Below, piece after piece: positions 49,005-62,812 of a stretch of DNA of 64,000 nt. Position numbers and translations under genes: made by a program. This DNA comes from Atherix ibis. Its lineage: Eukaryota > Arthropoda > Insecta > Diptera > Athericidae. The stretch spans positions 57,735,920 through 57,799,919 of the forward strand of contig OY282606.1 in assembly GCA_958298945.1 (NCBI GenBank), in the 5' to 3' direction. The number at the start of each line of letters is the position of its first letter. Positions within the stretch are counted from its first letter, which is position 1. The notes under the pieces were generated by a model, which saw only the letters and a program-made list of their open reading frames with translations, was not told the DNA's origin and did not search any database.

Positions 49005-50775
49005 AGAAAATGGCTTTTGGAAAAAAGTTATAATTCGGCATATGTTGCTATAAATATAATATAATCGAGGATCGAGGATACTTTAACTTATGATTATACT
49101 CTTTCGTCAAACATAGAAGATATCTCAAAATTTTCAACATTCTCAACTACACATACCTTTAAAAATATTGCTTTGAGAGAGGTGTTTATTTCTTAACTTT
49201 ATTATAAGATAAAAGTATCTTAATACACAGTCATTTTATTTAGACTTTTTGTAAATAATTCGTTTAAATTCTGTTTTTGGATATTTTTTTTATTATTTAA
49301 AATATACTTAAATTCAAATTTTATACTCGTATAGTGAAATCTGTTTAAAAAATTATAAAAATATGCTACCGACTTAGATAAGATCGGTGTGAATTCTCAT
49401 GAAAATCTTTAGCAGATAAATATATTTAAAAATAGTAACGCAAATTTTCAGGTTATTCCATATATAGACATTTGGTAATCATACACCAAATCCTGTACTC
49501 GTATATTCATTGGATGTCATGGATACAAGCGCGATAACCTGTCATGTCCATGGCGGCCGTTTGGGCGCATGTGTAAAAATTTTCCTTGTCCCATTCTGAA
49601 AATGTCAATCGGGAGTGCAGTGTTGTCGGATAGAGTTTTGCGATTTATTTAAAGTATTTTTCAAAATTGTAACTAACTTATTTGACAAAATATACTAGTA
49701 CAATTGAATAATTCAAACGTTGTCGAACATACAAAAGCGCGTATCCACTGAATAGCCGTAATAATTTCATTGTTTTCATACGGAAACTTCCATCACCAAA
49801 GCTGCTGTTATCAAAACTATTCATACCACGATTTCCACCTCCATCGACGTCGTTTATTATCATCATCGTATACACATCCGGATAATACAGAAAATGATAT
49901 GAAAATACTATGAAATATGATATAAATAATAACAAATAAATCCTGTTGATTAAAATTTAAGGAGCAATAATAGAATTAGTGAAGTTTTCATAAAAGTAAA
50001 CCTAGAACTTACAAATGCGTATAAATTCCATCAATGGCAATTTTATGAGAAAGTAATGAAATCTTTCTAAATGCCCAAATAGAAGGACAGAGTTGCATTA
50101 AAGTGAAACTAATCTAAAAAATAATAATAGTCACCTGAAGTATATACTGTATAGAATTCTGATTAAATCATCTAAGGCGAACATAATTTGGATTAAGAAT
50201 TAAATAATAGACATTTGTCGAAAAGTAAATCTCAGCATTTTTCCGTTTGCTGGTGTTGCTGGTTGTATCGATTTTTCCCCCGCATGGGTGTATTCGTCGT
50301 GTTCAAATTCAATTTAAGACGATGTAATTGTAAATGAGGAATTTGGGATTTTTTCTATTCGAATTAACTTTATGTACAGCCCCATTAGCAGAACGTAATT
50401 ATTTATTTACAGACATAGATGGATAAATGAATGTGTCCATATACATACATAAAAAAAAAGCGGTAATATTTAATTTGTTAAATTATTTTGAGAAAAATAT
50501 CATTTCCTCACATGTGAAGACATATTGTATACAAAACAATTATATTCACTAAAAGACATATTATTTAAGTGAAAAGTCTTCTTCCTCTTCCTGAATTGAA
50601 ATTATGATGATATAAAACTATAAATTACGGAAGTAATTTCCGGTAAAATATTAGAACTCAATTCTATAGTAAATACCACTATGAAGCCTACCACCATATA
50701 GGTTAATTAAATAAAGAGGCTATGAAATTTGAAAACGAGAGTCTATCAACTGATTTACGTAAATATTAAATAAAA
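49005..50775. other. Intergenic DNA upstream of the ZAD gene
   Basis: AT-rich with no gene recognised. The last few hundred bases should hold the promoter and 5' UTR of the ZAD gene, but no specific element can be named. Confidence 0.5.
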
Positions 50776-51639
50776 ATGACAGAAGGAATGTTAAATAATT
50801 CAACTGAGCAGCACCAGAATGAAGAGTTAAACTTCACAACGTTCACAGATCTTTGTCGATTTTGTTCCATTAAAAACGGCCCAGCAAAAGTGCACCTTTT
50901 TGATAAAGAAGCCGAACAAAGGAATTTACTATTTAAAATTCGATCATTACTTCCAACAAATGTAAGCAAATATACAGTATATAAGCTATTTATCTATCCA
51001 ACAAAATAAAATAATAAAAAAATAATTTATCTTTTGCATTTTAAAAAAAATTTCTCGAAAGTTTCTATTACATTTAAGTGTTATACTGTACCTATTATTT
51101 ATTTTATTTAGATATCTAAAGACGATTTTCTACCTAAAAAAATATGTGAACGTTGTATTATTAAATTAGAACAGCTCTTTGAATGGAAAAATATTTGTGT
51201 CCAGACTGACACAATTTTAAGAAATTACGCCGATTCTATGCGAGCTGTGACAGCAACCATCAACTTTCAGGTAATACAGACGCAGGTGAGGAACATTTTT
51301 ATTCTATTCTAATTAATTTAAGATTGGTAGCATATGAAAATTGTAATATAAAAAATTAAAATGTAAATGTGAACTAATTATCATAAGATGATGGATGATA
51401 CATCAATAGAATTTGAAATATTTTCTTGTATTTTTAAGATCGTTCTTGATGTTTATTTTATAATATACAAGAACTTATTTATAGAGGCATCTAGAGAGTT
51501 TACAATAACTTATTTATAGAGGCATCTGTATAGATTTGACTACTTTACATATAATGTATTTTTACTATATTTTAGCTAAAATTTAAACATACCATACAAA
51601 AAATCATGAGTAACAGTCCAAAAATAGAAGAACTCAAAG
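50776..51639 (+). CDS. ZAD zinc-finger protein, N-terminal exons
   Basis: Exon 1 (50776-50961) encodes MTEGMLNN...LCRFCSIKNG...LFKIRSLLPTN, and exon 2 (51112-51270 or -51285) encodes ISKDDFLPKKICERCIIKLE followed by QLFEWKNICVQTD. The two CxxC pairs (CRFC, CERC) and spacing are those of the zinc-finger associated domain, the N-terminal dimerisation module of insect ZAD-C2H2 transcription factors. A probable third exon at 51576-51639 (LKFKHTIQKIMSNSPKIEEL) continues in phase, with a weak donor. I did not find the C2H2 fingers; they may lie across a long intron or beyond the window. Exon 2 has two in-frame donors 15 bases apart. Confidence 0.75.
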
Positions 51640-54361
51640 GTTTTATTATTTAAATAAACTTTAAGTTAATAATATTATTCAAATGGCTTTCGATGTTAAG
51701 TATGCTTGTGGAAGTGTTAACTATGTAATCAAATAATGTACTTTAAATATAATTTATTTTGTTTAAGCTAATGAATTATTTTCTATAAAAAATAAATCTT
51801 TCAAGAAGTTGATATATTTTCATCTTCAGTTAAGGCAAAATGATCCAGTTAATCTTAAACTGGATAGAATGATAATAATGTTAAGTATTTTTTCGATATA
51901 AGTTTTTCTGATTCTGACAAGCATATAGAGAGGCGTTCAAAAAAACATTTATCGAGAAACTCGAAGTTTAATAGTAAATTTGGAGGGTTTTTTACTTAAC
52001 TGTATGACTGTGAAATAATACATTTACATAAGTACTACTGCCATGATTATTAGTGGAACTATTGGTGGTCTGGTATAGACGTGCCCACTCAAATAATTCC
52101 AGACGTACAGGTTTCACACTAAGGTCCTCTAGCTAATCAATTCCTAACTGAATCGGTTACTCTGGCTAACTTCTAAATTTTATTGAAAATAAGATCTGCC
52201 TCCGCTTTTGCTACTGCTTGCATAACATAAAGTAGTATTTTCAATTTTTCATAATATGTTTAATTTATTGGTATCATCTACCTCTAAGCAGGAAGCTAAA
52301 TATTTTTCAAGGAGATATTTCCAGATTTTCCAATAGCCTTTTTGTTATCATCGTTAACAAGAGGATAATTACTGTAGCAATTTAAGATATAAAATTTCTT
52401 ATTAATAGATCCTTTATAGAAAAATAATTTATAGAAAAATCAATTTAGAGATTTTTGTATAATAAAAAAATTATGGTCTTATCTAAATACAAAAAGATTT
52501 ATAACATTCTTGGAGTATTTAAAACAATACATAAAAAATTAATTTAAATCACACTTTATTCAAGTGTATCCTCTTAAACTCGTACGTATTAAATTAGTTT
52601 TTTGAATAATTATTTTGTATTTTGAAATTATATATGTACATATATCCTTTTTGAGACATATTATTGTATAGCAATCAAAATTTAGCAACCTCTTCAGTAT
52701 AATTTTTGATAAGTTATGAATAATACTTCGAAATACCAACTTATCTACAATATTACAAATTTTCTAATTGAATTTTTTCCATTTACAACATTTTAATAGC
52801 CAGGTAATTTTATATAATCTCTCACCTAATTCAGTATAATTTATTTATTTTAAAAAGTAAACTTTTTTTCAATTTGAGCTTCCATAATTTTTCCTTATAA
52901 AATTCTATAAAATTATGTCTCTAATTGATGAGACAAGAGTCATAAATCTTTTAATTTTCCTTTCTAAAATTCGATATTATTATCTTATAAAATTACCCCT
53001 ATCTACTATATTTATCAAAAGCTTCAAATTTCTAGTTATTTCATAGAAAGGATTATCGAGAAAATATTTTCACTTCAATATGTTAATGACCGAAAATATC
53101 CAATTTCCATTTTTAAAATGAACTTAAATATCAAAATACTTATTAATTTAAACAATTTCATAATATGGCGTCCGCTTAATCACTTCGACTTTATATTATT
53201 TCGATACTAGTACGCAAACGTACGCCATGACACTTTAGGCCAAATGGCCTAAAAAGTGTCATGGCGTTTAGAATTTAGATTTCATTACTAATATTAAGTA
53301 GACTATTTAAAAAATATGTGGCTTTTCCAAATATTGAATCTGGTAGAAAGACCGGCCGTCTCTCATAACCTTCTTAAATTACTTTGTTGCTCTAATTATC
53401 CTCTCAATAACTTGTCAAACAACCCATCATCCACACCTCTTTACAAAAAAAAATTATCTTACTCTTTTATTAATGATCTCTAATTTTGAAACAGATTCCT
53501 TCGTTATTTCTCTCTATTTTCAAACTTTCTTCTCTCATACGGATCGGAAACTGTGGTTAAAAGTAGATTTGAGAGTATCAACAAAGAGTTAAATGATTTC
53601 CTTATGAAGTACCTTACCGACTGCTCGTTACAGTAAATAACATACATTAATTTCGTATTTTCTAAGCTTATTATAAACATATTAAAGTGAAAACTTGATT
53701 CAACATTCTCTAGTCTATTTTTCGTAACGCTCTCCAAAAAACACAACTTCATTTATCATGCTTTATAGAGTCGCGTAGTCGTAGGACTAGCTTGAAATTT
53801 ATATAGCATGGCTACGAGGGACTAGCTTATAAGCTATGTTATGCATCTTTGTTGGGATTTGCCGGGATATCTCCAATGAATTGTAGATCAGTATTTTTGC
53901 TCTTTCAGATCAGCTTGTTTTGACAAGCAAAACTCAACAAACTTTTGTCGTGGATTGACAATTTTCTTTCAATATTAATTCGATATAAATTCGGAGCACA
54001 TCTCACGTCGACTTTTCTTTCTAAGTTATATTTTTAAAGTTAATTAGAACTAGAAAATAGTTCCTAATAAACCGCCAACTCTGTTTTGATTTTAATCATA
54101 GTGTTTACATTTCTACCAACTTAGTTTTATTTTCTTTGACAGGTCCTTTCATAATATTATAGACAAATATTTGATTTAATTTTAACAATCTTGTAATGGT
54201 TAAAAAAGTAAAAGCTTCAATTTTTATTTGAGTATTAAGAGAGCTATTCTTTATATTATATATTTTTAATATTCCGGAACCAAAAAAAATCTGCTAATTC
54301 CAATATCAAAAAACTTTTAATAAATAGTAAATTTGATAAAAAATACCCCTTTCGTCCAAGA
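51640..54361. other. AT-rich DNA, possibly ZAD-gene intron
   Basis: No coding exon in phase with the ZAD gene was recognised. The hairpin at 53222-53267 lies here. Confidence 0.5.
53222..53267. repeat. Short perfect hairpin
   Basis: ACGCCATGACACTTTAGGCC is followed by a 4-base loop and its complement, with two extra A bases in the second arm. It is more G+C-rich than its surroundings and therefore unlikely to be chance. Confidence 0.88.
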
Positions 54362-54926
54362 AAATTATATTTTCAAATAAGTTTATTTTATTAAATAACT
54401 AGGGGGCTTCGCCCTTGCTCGCTTCGCTCACCAACCCCCACCTCTCCTAGATATCTCCGGGGTTGGGGGGGGGGGGGGGGGTTGGCTATGTCAAATATTC
54501 TACTTTTTTTCCCGCTCCATACAATCCTAACATCAATTTTTGTTTTTGGCCTTTTTTTCATCTTTAGTCGCATGGTAATATTCGCGAGCAGGTTTTCTCT
54601 TTTCAGGTTTGTTTTCGTTATAATTTTTCATTACATTTTTAATCTCCCTTTCTCAATTTTTTGCATAAACACGCTTCCTCGCAGTATTATTTTGAATACG
54701 CTTACGCTCTTTCATCTCCTCTTCACTCAAATTTAACTTTTTTCTACCCATGTGTATAACATCCTTATATATATAAATGACTACAAAAAAAATGACTTAA
54801 AAAAAATGACTTCAAGAAAACACATATTGAAACAAAAAAAATTCATACATACATCATAATAAAAGACTACAAAAAAATACTTTTTTATATAATAGAGGGA
54901 AATAAACTTATTTGAAAATATAATTT
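54362..54926 (-). mobile_element. Short Helitron-like element with inverted flanks and a small ORF
   Basis: A 26-bp perfect inverted repeat (beginning AAATTATATTTTCAAATAAG) at 54362-54387 and 54901-54926 encloses the unit. On the minus strand an ATG at 54751 opens MGRKKLNLSEEEMKERKRIQ, then NNTARKRVYAKN, a stop, and more Lys-rich sequence ending at 54533. This kind of basic opening is seen in several Helitron-type and other TE proteins. Next come a C run, paired GAGCGAAGC/GGGCGAAGCCC stem-loops, and CTAG at 54399-54402, resembling the 3' terminus of Helitrons. The replicase and helicase are absent. The family assignment is tentative. Confidence 0.45.
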
Positions 54927-57900
54927 ATTAAAAGGTTTTTCAAGCTTTAGTTCAATCAATTGTGATTATTTTACAATAGTCCTAAAACTATCTTTTCCCC
55001 AATATTTCCTATAGTTACTACTGAAATATTCTTTTTGTGTGATTTTGATGAAAAACTATTTCTTTTATACAAATAACTTCTTTATGAACTTTTTAAATTA
55101 ATGATTTCCGTTTTTTTTAATCAGTTCTTCACATACCATTAACAAATAGTATTATTATTATACTATTTTTAAGGCATTTTCTCAACAAAAAGAAGCCTGC
55201 AAAAGATCTTTAACGCTGGAGAACTTATTCGCTTCAATATTTAACTTTTAAGTATGAAACTACCGAATTTTTAACCTACTCGTATTTAAGCATATTCAAT
55301 ATGCTATAATAATGTACCGTTCTATTTATTACATTTTTAACGAAATATGAATATTTATCTACTGTTTATTTGAAATCAACTACTCTTAACAGTTGAGTTT
55401 AAAATTATAAATCTTAATTCTCAATGGAATACAAAATATTGATAATTACTGATTAACATACTTGTATAGAAAAGCTAACCATAAGAAAGTCTACTCATTT
55501 TGCGAGGTAGAATAAATCGAAAATCATTTCATCTACAAAAATCTATTATTTTGTCAATAACAGATGCCCAATTTTTATCACATCTTACGTGTATGTAAAG
55601 TTTTTTTCTTGTTGAAAAATTGATTACTTCCCTGTTCATGCGAAAACAACAACAGTCTGTTAAAATACCCATTTTCGGTTGATATGAATTTGAGACTACT
55701 CTACACTCACTAAGCTTTAAGAGAACATACTGAAACTATATGATTTTTGAAGGTTATAGTAATCAAATTAGGTAATATATATCCAAAAGATATTAAAATA
55801 ATGTTAAAGAGCGATGTAGTCACCATACGCATACATGATTTGTTTGATGTAGACGAAGATATCGCATACATTAGCTAAGCCATATGGCGATCAGACTGAA
55901 ACGAACGAGTCCTTGTGGATGGAGAATTCACAAATCTATGTAAGAATTTTTTGTCCTCGCTTTTACGTTTAGACTCTATGTATACAATTCACATGCTTTA
56001 AGAAGTTTATAATAGAAAAAATACAAGTCAAAAAATGTAAAGGCTTAGAAAATGGATAATACTAAGGACTATTCTGGTTTGAAAACATTTTCCGAGTATA
56101 TCGGGATACTTCTATGGCATTAGTGCAAGGATAAAAAAAGGTGTCATTTAACATTTAGCTGCTATCTAAAGAACAGTTAAAACAGTTTAAATTTTTGGAA
56201 TTTTTACTAACTGCTATTTAAGGATCATATTGTTAATTTTTTTGACACAAAATATATAAATCTTTCCTGTACATAAACGTTTGTAATTTAGATCCAGCTG
56301 AATTTTATCACAATTCTCTATAAAAGTCTACAAAACGATTGTAATGACAAATTCATTATTACCCAAAATCATCCCGAAATTAAAAATTATATAAAATCAA
56401 ATCAATGGGAATATCTAAATTATACATAAGTATACATGAACTATAAATAAATCAAAAAAGCAAACAAACTATATAGACTCAATGTTTTAATAAATCTCAA
56501 TGTTCAAAGTTTTGTACTTTTTAAACGTTACTAAATTACTACAAAAATAAGTCATTTTCTTTGTTAGAATAGCACAGTTCCTTGCATAAGAATTATTCCA
56601 TTGTCAGCCTAAGAAAGAACAGAATTGAACAAGTTTATTTCGGTTATTATGTTTTCCTATTCAATGACGCATTGCAGATATTATGTTTGAAATTGCAATA
56701 ATATAAATTCATTATATTGCAATATTTAATTTGCTTTTTATGCACTTTTAACGAAAATATTTACATGGATATGAATATGTTCTATATTTCATTTAATCTG
56801 TCTAGGACTATACTCGTAATATTGTTTTCTAACAAAAGTTAACGTTTGGGTTAAATTATTTTTTATTATAAAAAAATGTTGTTCTAATATTTTGAATAGC
56901 AGCCATTTTTCAGCTCAAAAATCTGAATTCGATAAAAAAAAAAGTTCCATCATATAAAATAATTCATCGCAAAGAAATTAAATTAATTATGAAGAAATAA
57001 TTTTCCATTTTACTTTTGGGGTCTATCATTAAACACTGAAATTTTAATAATCTGGAAATGTACGTGTATGTTAGTTATTTTGACTTGTATTAACTCGTAT
57101 ATTGTTATAAATACTCGTAACTAGATGAATTCCTTTTTGTATGTAGATTAAAAAATAACAGTATCAGGGGTGGTAAATACGAGTATCAACATAAGGTTAA
57201 CCATATATAATATACTCGTACAAGTACTCATATATCGATTTATTTTAAGCATCCCTTTTTTTTCAAATAGAAAAATATATTTTTCTGAATAATCGAGAAC
57301 AACAATAAATTGGCTTGGATTGAAATGTGAATGATTTTAACCGAATTAATTTTCAGCATTTTATGTGCACATTTATTTTGCCTTTACTTTACTTTCTTTT
57401 CTTTAATTGAAATGTAAAATACGATAAAATCAATTTTTATTTTTTATTTTAATACGTAGTATAGCAACGTAAAAAGGGCGAATATTTGTTATTATCTAAT
57501 AAGAGTATATCGGAAAAACAATTTCGTAATTTCGTAAATTATTTTCATATTAGTTTCTAACTTGAATAGAGAATAAAAACATTTTTAATTTTCTATAGAA
57601 TATTTATATCTTTTATTTGGAAAACTACGAGTATATAAATTCGTATGAGGAGGAGGTTTTTTGTTTATAGATACATATACGAACAATTACTGCGTCTACG
57701 GCCGCCTCCCTTTCTGATTTTATTTCATTTCATTAAATTCCGACAGTAGCAGATAGATATTTTTGGGGTGCATTAATAATCACTTTCACTTCGCCATGTA
57801 CAATTGCGAATACGAACAAGTTTGGATATACCCGTTCTCCTTTCATTAGCAATTATATTATGTGTATTTTAATATTATGCTCTAGGGTTGAACCGCGAAT

Positions 57901-60900
57901 ACATTTTGCATGAGTGTACCACTGTTTCTTGATACTATTGAATCCAACCCCATCCCGTGCGTTATTTCAATAATACGTGTACGAGTAAAAATATGCGCTT
58001 GATTTCTCCTCGGTTTTCATTTCATTTATTGCGTGTGTTGCGCCAACTACAGCATCCCTTTCCTGATAACAAATATGAGTGGAAGTAGAACATGAACTAC
58101 CACCTAAGGGGTGGCTTTTCATAATTTCTATGCGCACATGAGAATTCGAAGGCAATACTAAAGCAACAATGCCAACTTAAATATGTTGACGGCGTGCAGT
58201 GTGCTGTTGCAAGTATTTGCGCAAAAATGGAAAGAGCACATACAATATCGAAAGAAGACATTAATTTGGAATGAGAAGGCTATATCATTTATGAACAGGG
58301 GTACATGTATGCTTTTCATACAAACATTTCGGATTTTATTCGGAAATTTAATGTGTACAAAGTACAAGAAGTATACATGATTTGTGTATCCTTTATTATA
58401 TAGAAATTGTATTAAATGCTTGGGGTGCTTTTTATATTAAAACAGTGCTTTCAAAACGTTTAAAAGATCAGTTTAAGAATTACTATTTCGATATCTAATA
58501 TGATAATCTGGTCAAAAAGTTAAGAAGAACATTTTCCGCTTTTCCTTATTTAATTTCAATTACTTGCATGAGTCGAAGATCTTTTTGATTAGTTGGGACA
58601 TGTTTTTTTTGTTATCCCAATTATATTTATGGTGGTTGCCAAATACTATTATAAAAATAATTAATAATGTTTATTAAAATTTGCCATTAATAATTTCCTA
58701 AAAATATTTTAGTACATAATGGGTTTGGTTGGTATCAGCCTGATATCAAGGGATGAAGGGAAAGATGCCGATGCATAATGCTTTCTAATTTGTATAGATT
58801 ATTAAAAACAACTGCAATAAAAAATTGCTAAGTTCTGTTTTTCTTTGTTCTATGGAACGTCTTTCTTTTTTTATGAATCTGATTTTGATTATATTTTTCA
58901 TTAAGTATTTACTTAAATTTTATTTTTAATTTTCTCTTTGTAACTAAAAAGGTAGATTTGCGTTTTATTTCAATTACCATTGTAATTCACACAGCAGTTT
59001 TTATTTTAAGATTTTATTAATTTTTTTAAATCTTTGATATTTTTACAATTTTTAAGATGTTCCCTGAAATGGAATCTATACTGTCTTAATTATATTTATA
59101 TTATAAATATGCTATTTTATTATCAAATTTGAAATTGTAGTTTTAGTCACCTAAAAATACCATCATCCTCAAACTATTTCAATTATTGCAAAGTCCTATT
59201 TCTGAAAATATTCTTCTAAACAGTCTTTTAAAACTGTATAAACATTCAAATAGTTTGTACTTTCTAATATAATGGAAAAAATACTTCCGAAATTGTTAAA
59301 AATCCCTGTTATAGTGGTATAAAAATTGATTCAATGATAGTTGGCATTAATTTTTTATATTTTTCAAGTAATTTGATTGAATTTTTAGCAAATTTTTCTA
59401 TAAATATGGAAGTAGTAAATGCAGTTCTATTATGAATTTTTTTCAACGTCCTATATTATATAATTAATTAAATTGAACCCCGGCTTTGATTTATTTGCAT
59501 AATTGAAATTAGTCAAGGAATATTTCGTACTATAAATATATTACAATTACAATAATTATTAAAAATTATTATTATCAATTCATTTCTCATTATTAATTAT
59601 ATATTTCAAATACAAATTGTAAAAAAATATATTGCTGCTAGTCCTTAAGCAATTAATAAAATAAATTTAAAAAACGGCAAATTGCCCTAATTTAACGAGT
59701 GTTAGGGTAACCGTCTAGGGTTCGTATCTATAAAAAAACATAACAAAAAACAATAAATTAAATATCGGAGACTAAAACTGAAGTGAAACACAAAAAAAGT
59801 TTTTTAACTCCAAATACAATTTTGCATTAAATGTAATTAAAAACACTATTCTAAATAGTTGATAAAAAAAAAAAAAACAAAAAAAAAATAATTATTATAA
59901 AAAAAGACAGTTTCAGAAATTTATGGACTGTTTAACAACCACTGGAGTAATAAGGATATGTTCACTCTGATGACGCTACACTATGAATGCTCACGCAGTC
60001 TTTACTGTATGTGTCCTGTGAATAAATATATGTGCGTATAAATTTTGTGAATATATTATGGTGGTGGGAACAGGACCTGAACCAAAAATCAAAAAAGGAA
60101 TCGGCAGCAATGTGAAAATAAAATTCCGATTTGCCACTTCGAATGTGGCCGTATATTTTGTGCAGGCATGTGTTTGTGTATATCGGTAAATTTCGGTGGG
60201 CGAGAGAACAACTCACAGTTGCTGACTTCGTTTAGCCGATGAAAAGCTCCAGGGGAAAAGTTTATTGAGGGAAATTTTGCATTCATTGTTTGCCGGGCCA
60301 TGTCTTAAATAGATTTTTATTGACGTTACTGTCGTCCCTAGTTCTGTCACCATGGCCGCAGTCGCAGTTTGAACCGCCGACGCAACTGTTATCGTTTTTA
60401 ATCACTCTCTGCACGGAATATATAATAAAATTAAATAATTTAAATTTTTTATTCAAATTTAATATAATGTGGACATCAATTTAATTGCTATAAGTTTTGT
60501 TTTCGTAATTTTAGATCATAAAAAACATTTTAGTATTATTAATTGAAATGTGTATGCTAAACAATATGTTATGCATGTTGGCTTCTATAATTATACACAT
60601 GTGAATTTCGATAAAAAAAATGAATATCTTTTCAATAAACGTGTCACTGTCTCCATATTATGGCTGAGTTAATTTGTTTACAATTCGTTGTGATATTGAA
60701 GGTTACCGTGACGTGAAGTGGTCGAAGTAGATGTACTCCTACACCTAAAGGGCATGATGAGTAAACAAAATATGATTCTATAGTCTACGAATCCTTGTTC
60801 ATTATTAACATAGTGTGTGTTGGTGAATGAAGTACTCATGCAACACTCAAATGACTGACTTTTTATATACATACATCTATAAGGATATACTCTATATACT

Positions 60901-61817
60901 GGCATATATAGAATTGGCGCTTTCAATTTCAATCAATTTCAAATGATTTTCAAACTTTAATCACAATCAAGTAAATTTCTTATTTCTTATAAGCGTATAA
61001 ATAATTGTATATATTTTCACAAGGTTATTATATTTGTAATGGAAAATTAAATTAATGTATTTATCTTGTGTAATATTAAGAATATTGTTAAATTTCCTTT
61101 AAAATTACAAATAATAATAAATAAAAATAATAATTTAAAATCGAACAAAGTTATGTCTGCAATGTAATTGTTATTGTCAAATATAAATAAAAATGTTTGT
61201 GTATGTGTTACTTCTATTTGCGGTCAATACACTATTGCGTTAATACTACCATAGTATCTACTCATCGTTTATAACTAAACCATTGTTAACCGGTGAATAC
61301 GAGGGTTGTTTTGGATAATCTACAAATTCATAAGGGAGAACTCTTGCTATCGTATCATTTTTAAAATGCACTTGGTTCATCAAACAGATGAAAGTCACAT
61401 GATGCTGAGTCCTGAAAATAAATTAGATGGGGTAATAGTTACTTTCTTATTTATGTAATAAAAATATTTATTTGATTAAATACGCTGTTTTTTTTAAAAA
61501 AATAAGTAAGACTATCGAAAGCGTTTTTTTAAAAATAAACACTGATTAGCTATTTATTAAAAAGTGTAGCTAAGAACTGTTATTGATTACTACAGTATTA
61601 AATCATACAAAAAACTTCCTTTAATATTATAACTTAATATTGTGTAAACACAGTTTACATTTTTTTTAAAAAGAATTTTATTAATTATTTTAAATTTTTA
61701 TAATTGTGTGGACCATTCAAAGTTTTTTTGTAGTTGTATCATAATATCTGTAATTTAAAATAAACTATTATAATTATGATGACACTTTAAAATAAAACAG
61801 TTACTTAAGTTGATAAA
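54927..61817. other. Long AT-rich non-coding stretch
   Basis: Almost 7 kb without a recognisable gene, RNA gene or TE coding sequence. The short open frames are not supported by composition or similarity. Pieces around 57650-58150 and 59940-60400 are somewhat richer in G and C and may be regulatory or UTR sequence of a gene whose coding exons lie elsewhere. Confidence 0.5.
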
Positions 61818-61922
61818 ATTTATACAGCAAGTATCTAATTATTATGGGCTGATACATCTAATATTATATTTCACTATATTAGATACATTAGCCCATAATA
61901 TTTATAGACTTGCTGTATAAAT
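61818..61922. repeat. 105-nt imperfect hairpin
   Basis: Arms of about 45 bp, ATTTATACAGCAAGT...ATTATGGGCT...ATCTAATAT, pair with a few mismatches around a short AT loop. The size and small bulges resemble a pre-miRNA or a tiny foldback MITE. Confidence 0.85.
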
Positions 61923-62728
61923 GATATTAATTAATTTAAGCAAACGATAAAGCGTATATATACAAGATAGCTCGATTGTGAAGCTGAATCCTGAGAAGAT
62001 GGATTTTTCGGTTTATAAAATCATATAAAAAATCATTATTTTTTTTTATTATAATATTTTATACTTTTTATTTACCAACACATTTATACAATTTAATTTA
62101 AAGAAATATCAAAAGTTGAACTAACTAACTTACAAATACAAATCTTATACGTAAACTTATAAATTAACACCAAAACCTCCTAATAAAATTAATACACTGC
62201 AGTGTGTCAATGCACTATAGTATACAGTTTAGGGATGCTACATAATAATGAGAAAGAATAGTGGTAAAAGAAAATGAAATACTGAAATTGCACCAATTTA
62301 TATTGTTCTACCTGAAAAACAGTAAACTATACCTATTAGATAAAAAAATATATTGATTATATATAATAATAATATTATTTACAAGCAAATAAATAAATAA
62401 AAATAATAGAAAGTAAACCGGTATTGACTTGCGAAAACGGACTATTCTATTGGACAGTAGAAAGCCTTTGACTTATGATTTGTTGAGTAAAGTTTACTTA
62501 GATTTATATTGTTATTTTGTATTATGGGAGAAAACTTGAAAAGTTTTAATCCTCTTTTTACTTATAATAGTGACTTTATATTGTTTTTAATTTTCTTTTA
62601 TTTTAAATACTGACAAAAAATTAGTAATTTCTAATTAAGTAAAGTCGGATGATATGTAATAAACTGAATATTATGATGGCAGTATGATAAATCAGTGATA
62701 AATGAGACAAAGAATTAATTTACTCAAC
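61923..62728. other. AT-rich DNA, nothing recognised
   Basis: No gene or repeat seen. Confidence 0.5.
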
Positions 62729-62812
62729 AAAAATTGAAATATTTTCCAATGCAGTCAAAAATTGAAATATTTTCCAATGCAGTCAAAAATTGAAATATTT
62801 TCCACTGCAGTT
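62729..62812. repeat. 28-bp tandem repeat, three copies
   Basis: Three head-to-tail copies of a 28-bp unit starting AAAATTGAAATATTTTCCAA. The third copy has one change (CCACTGCAG instead of CCAATGCAG). Confidence 0.95.

Noticed and set aside
59940..60400. Possible exon or non-coding RNA in a GC-richer patch
   Set aside because: No open frame with splice sites in phase and no RNA fold or motif I could name.
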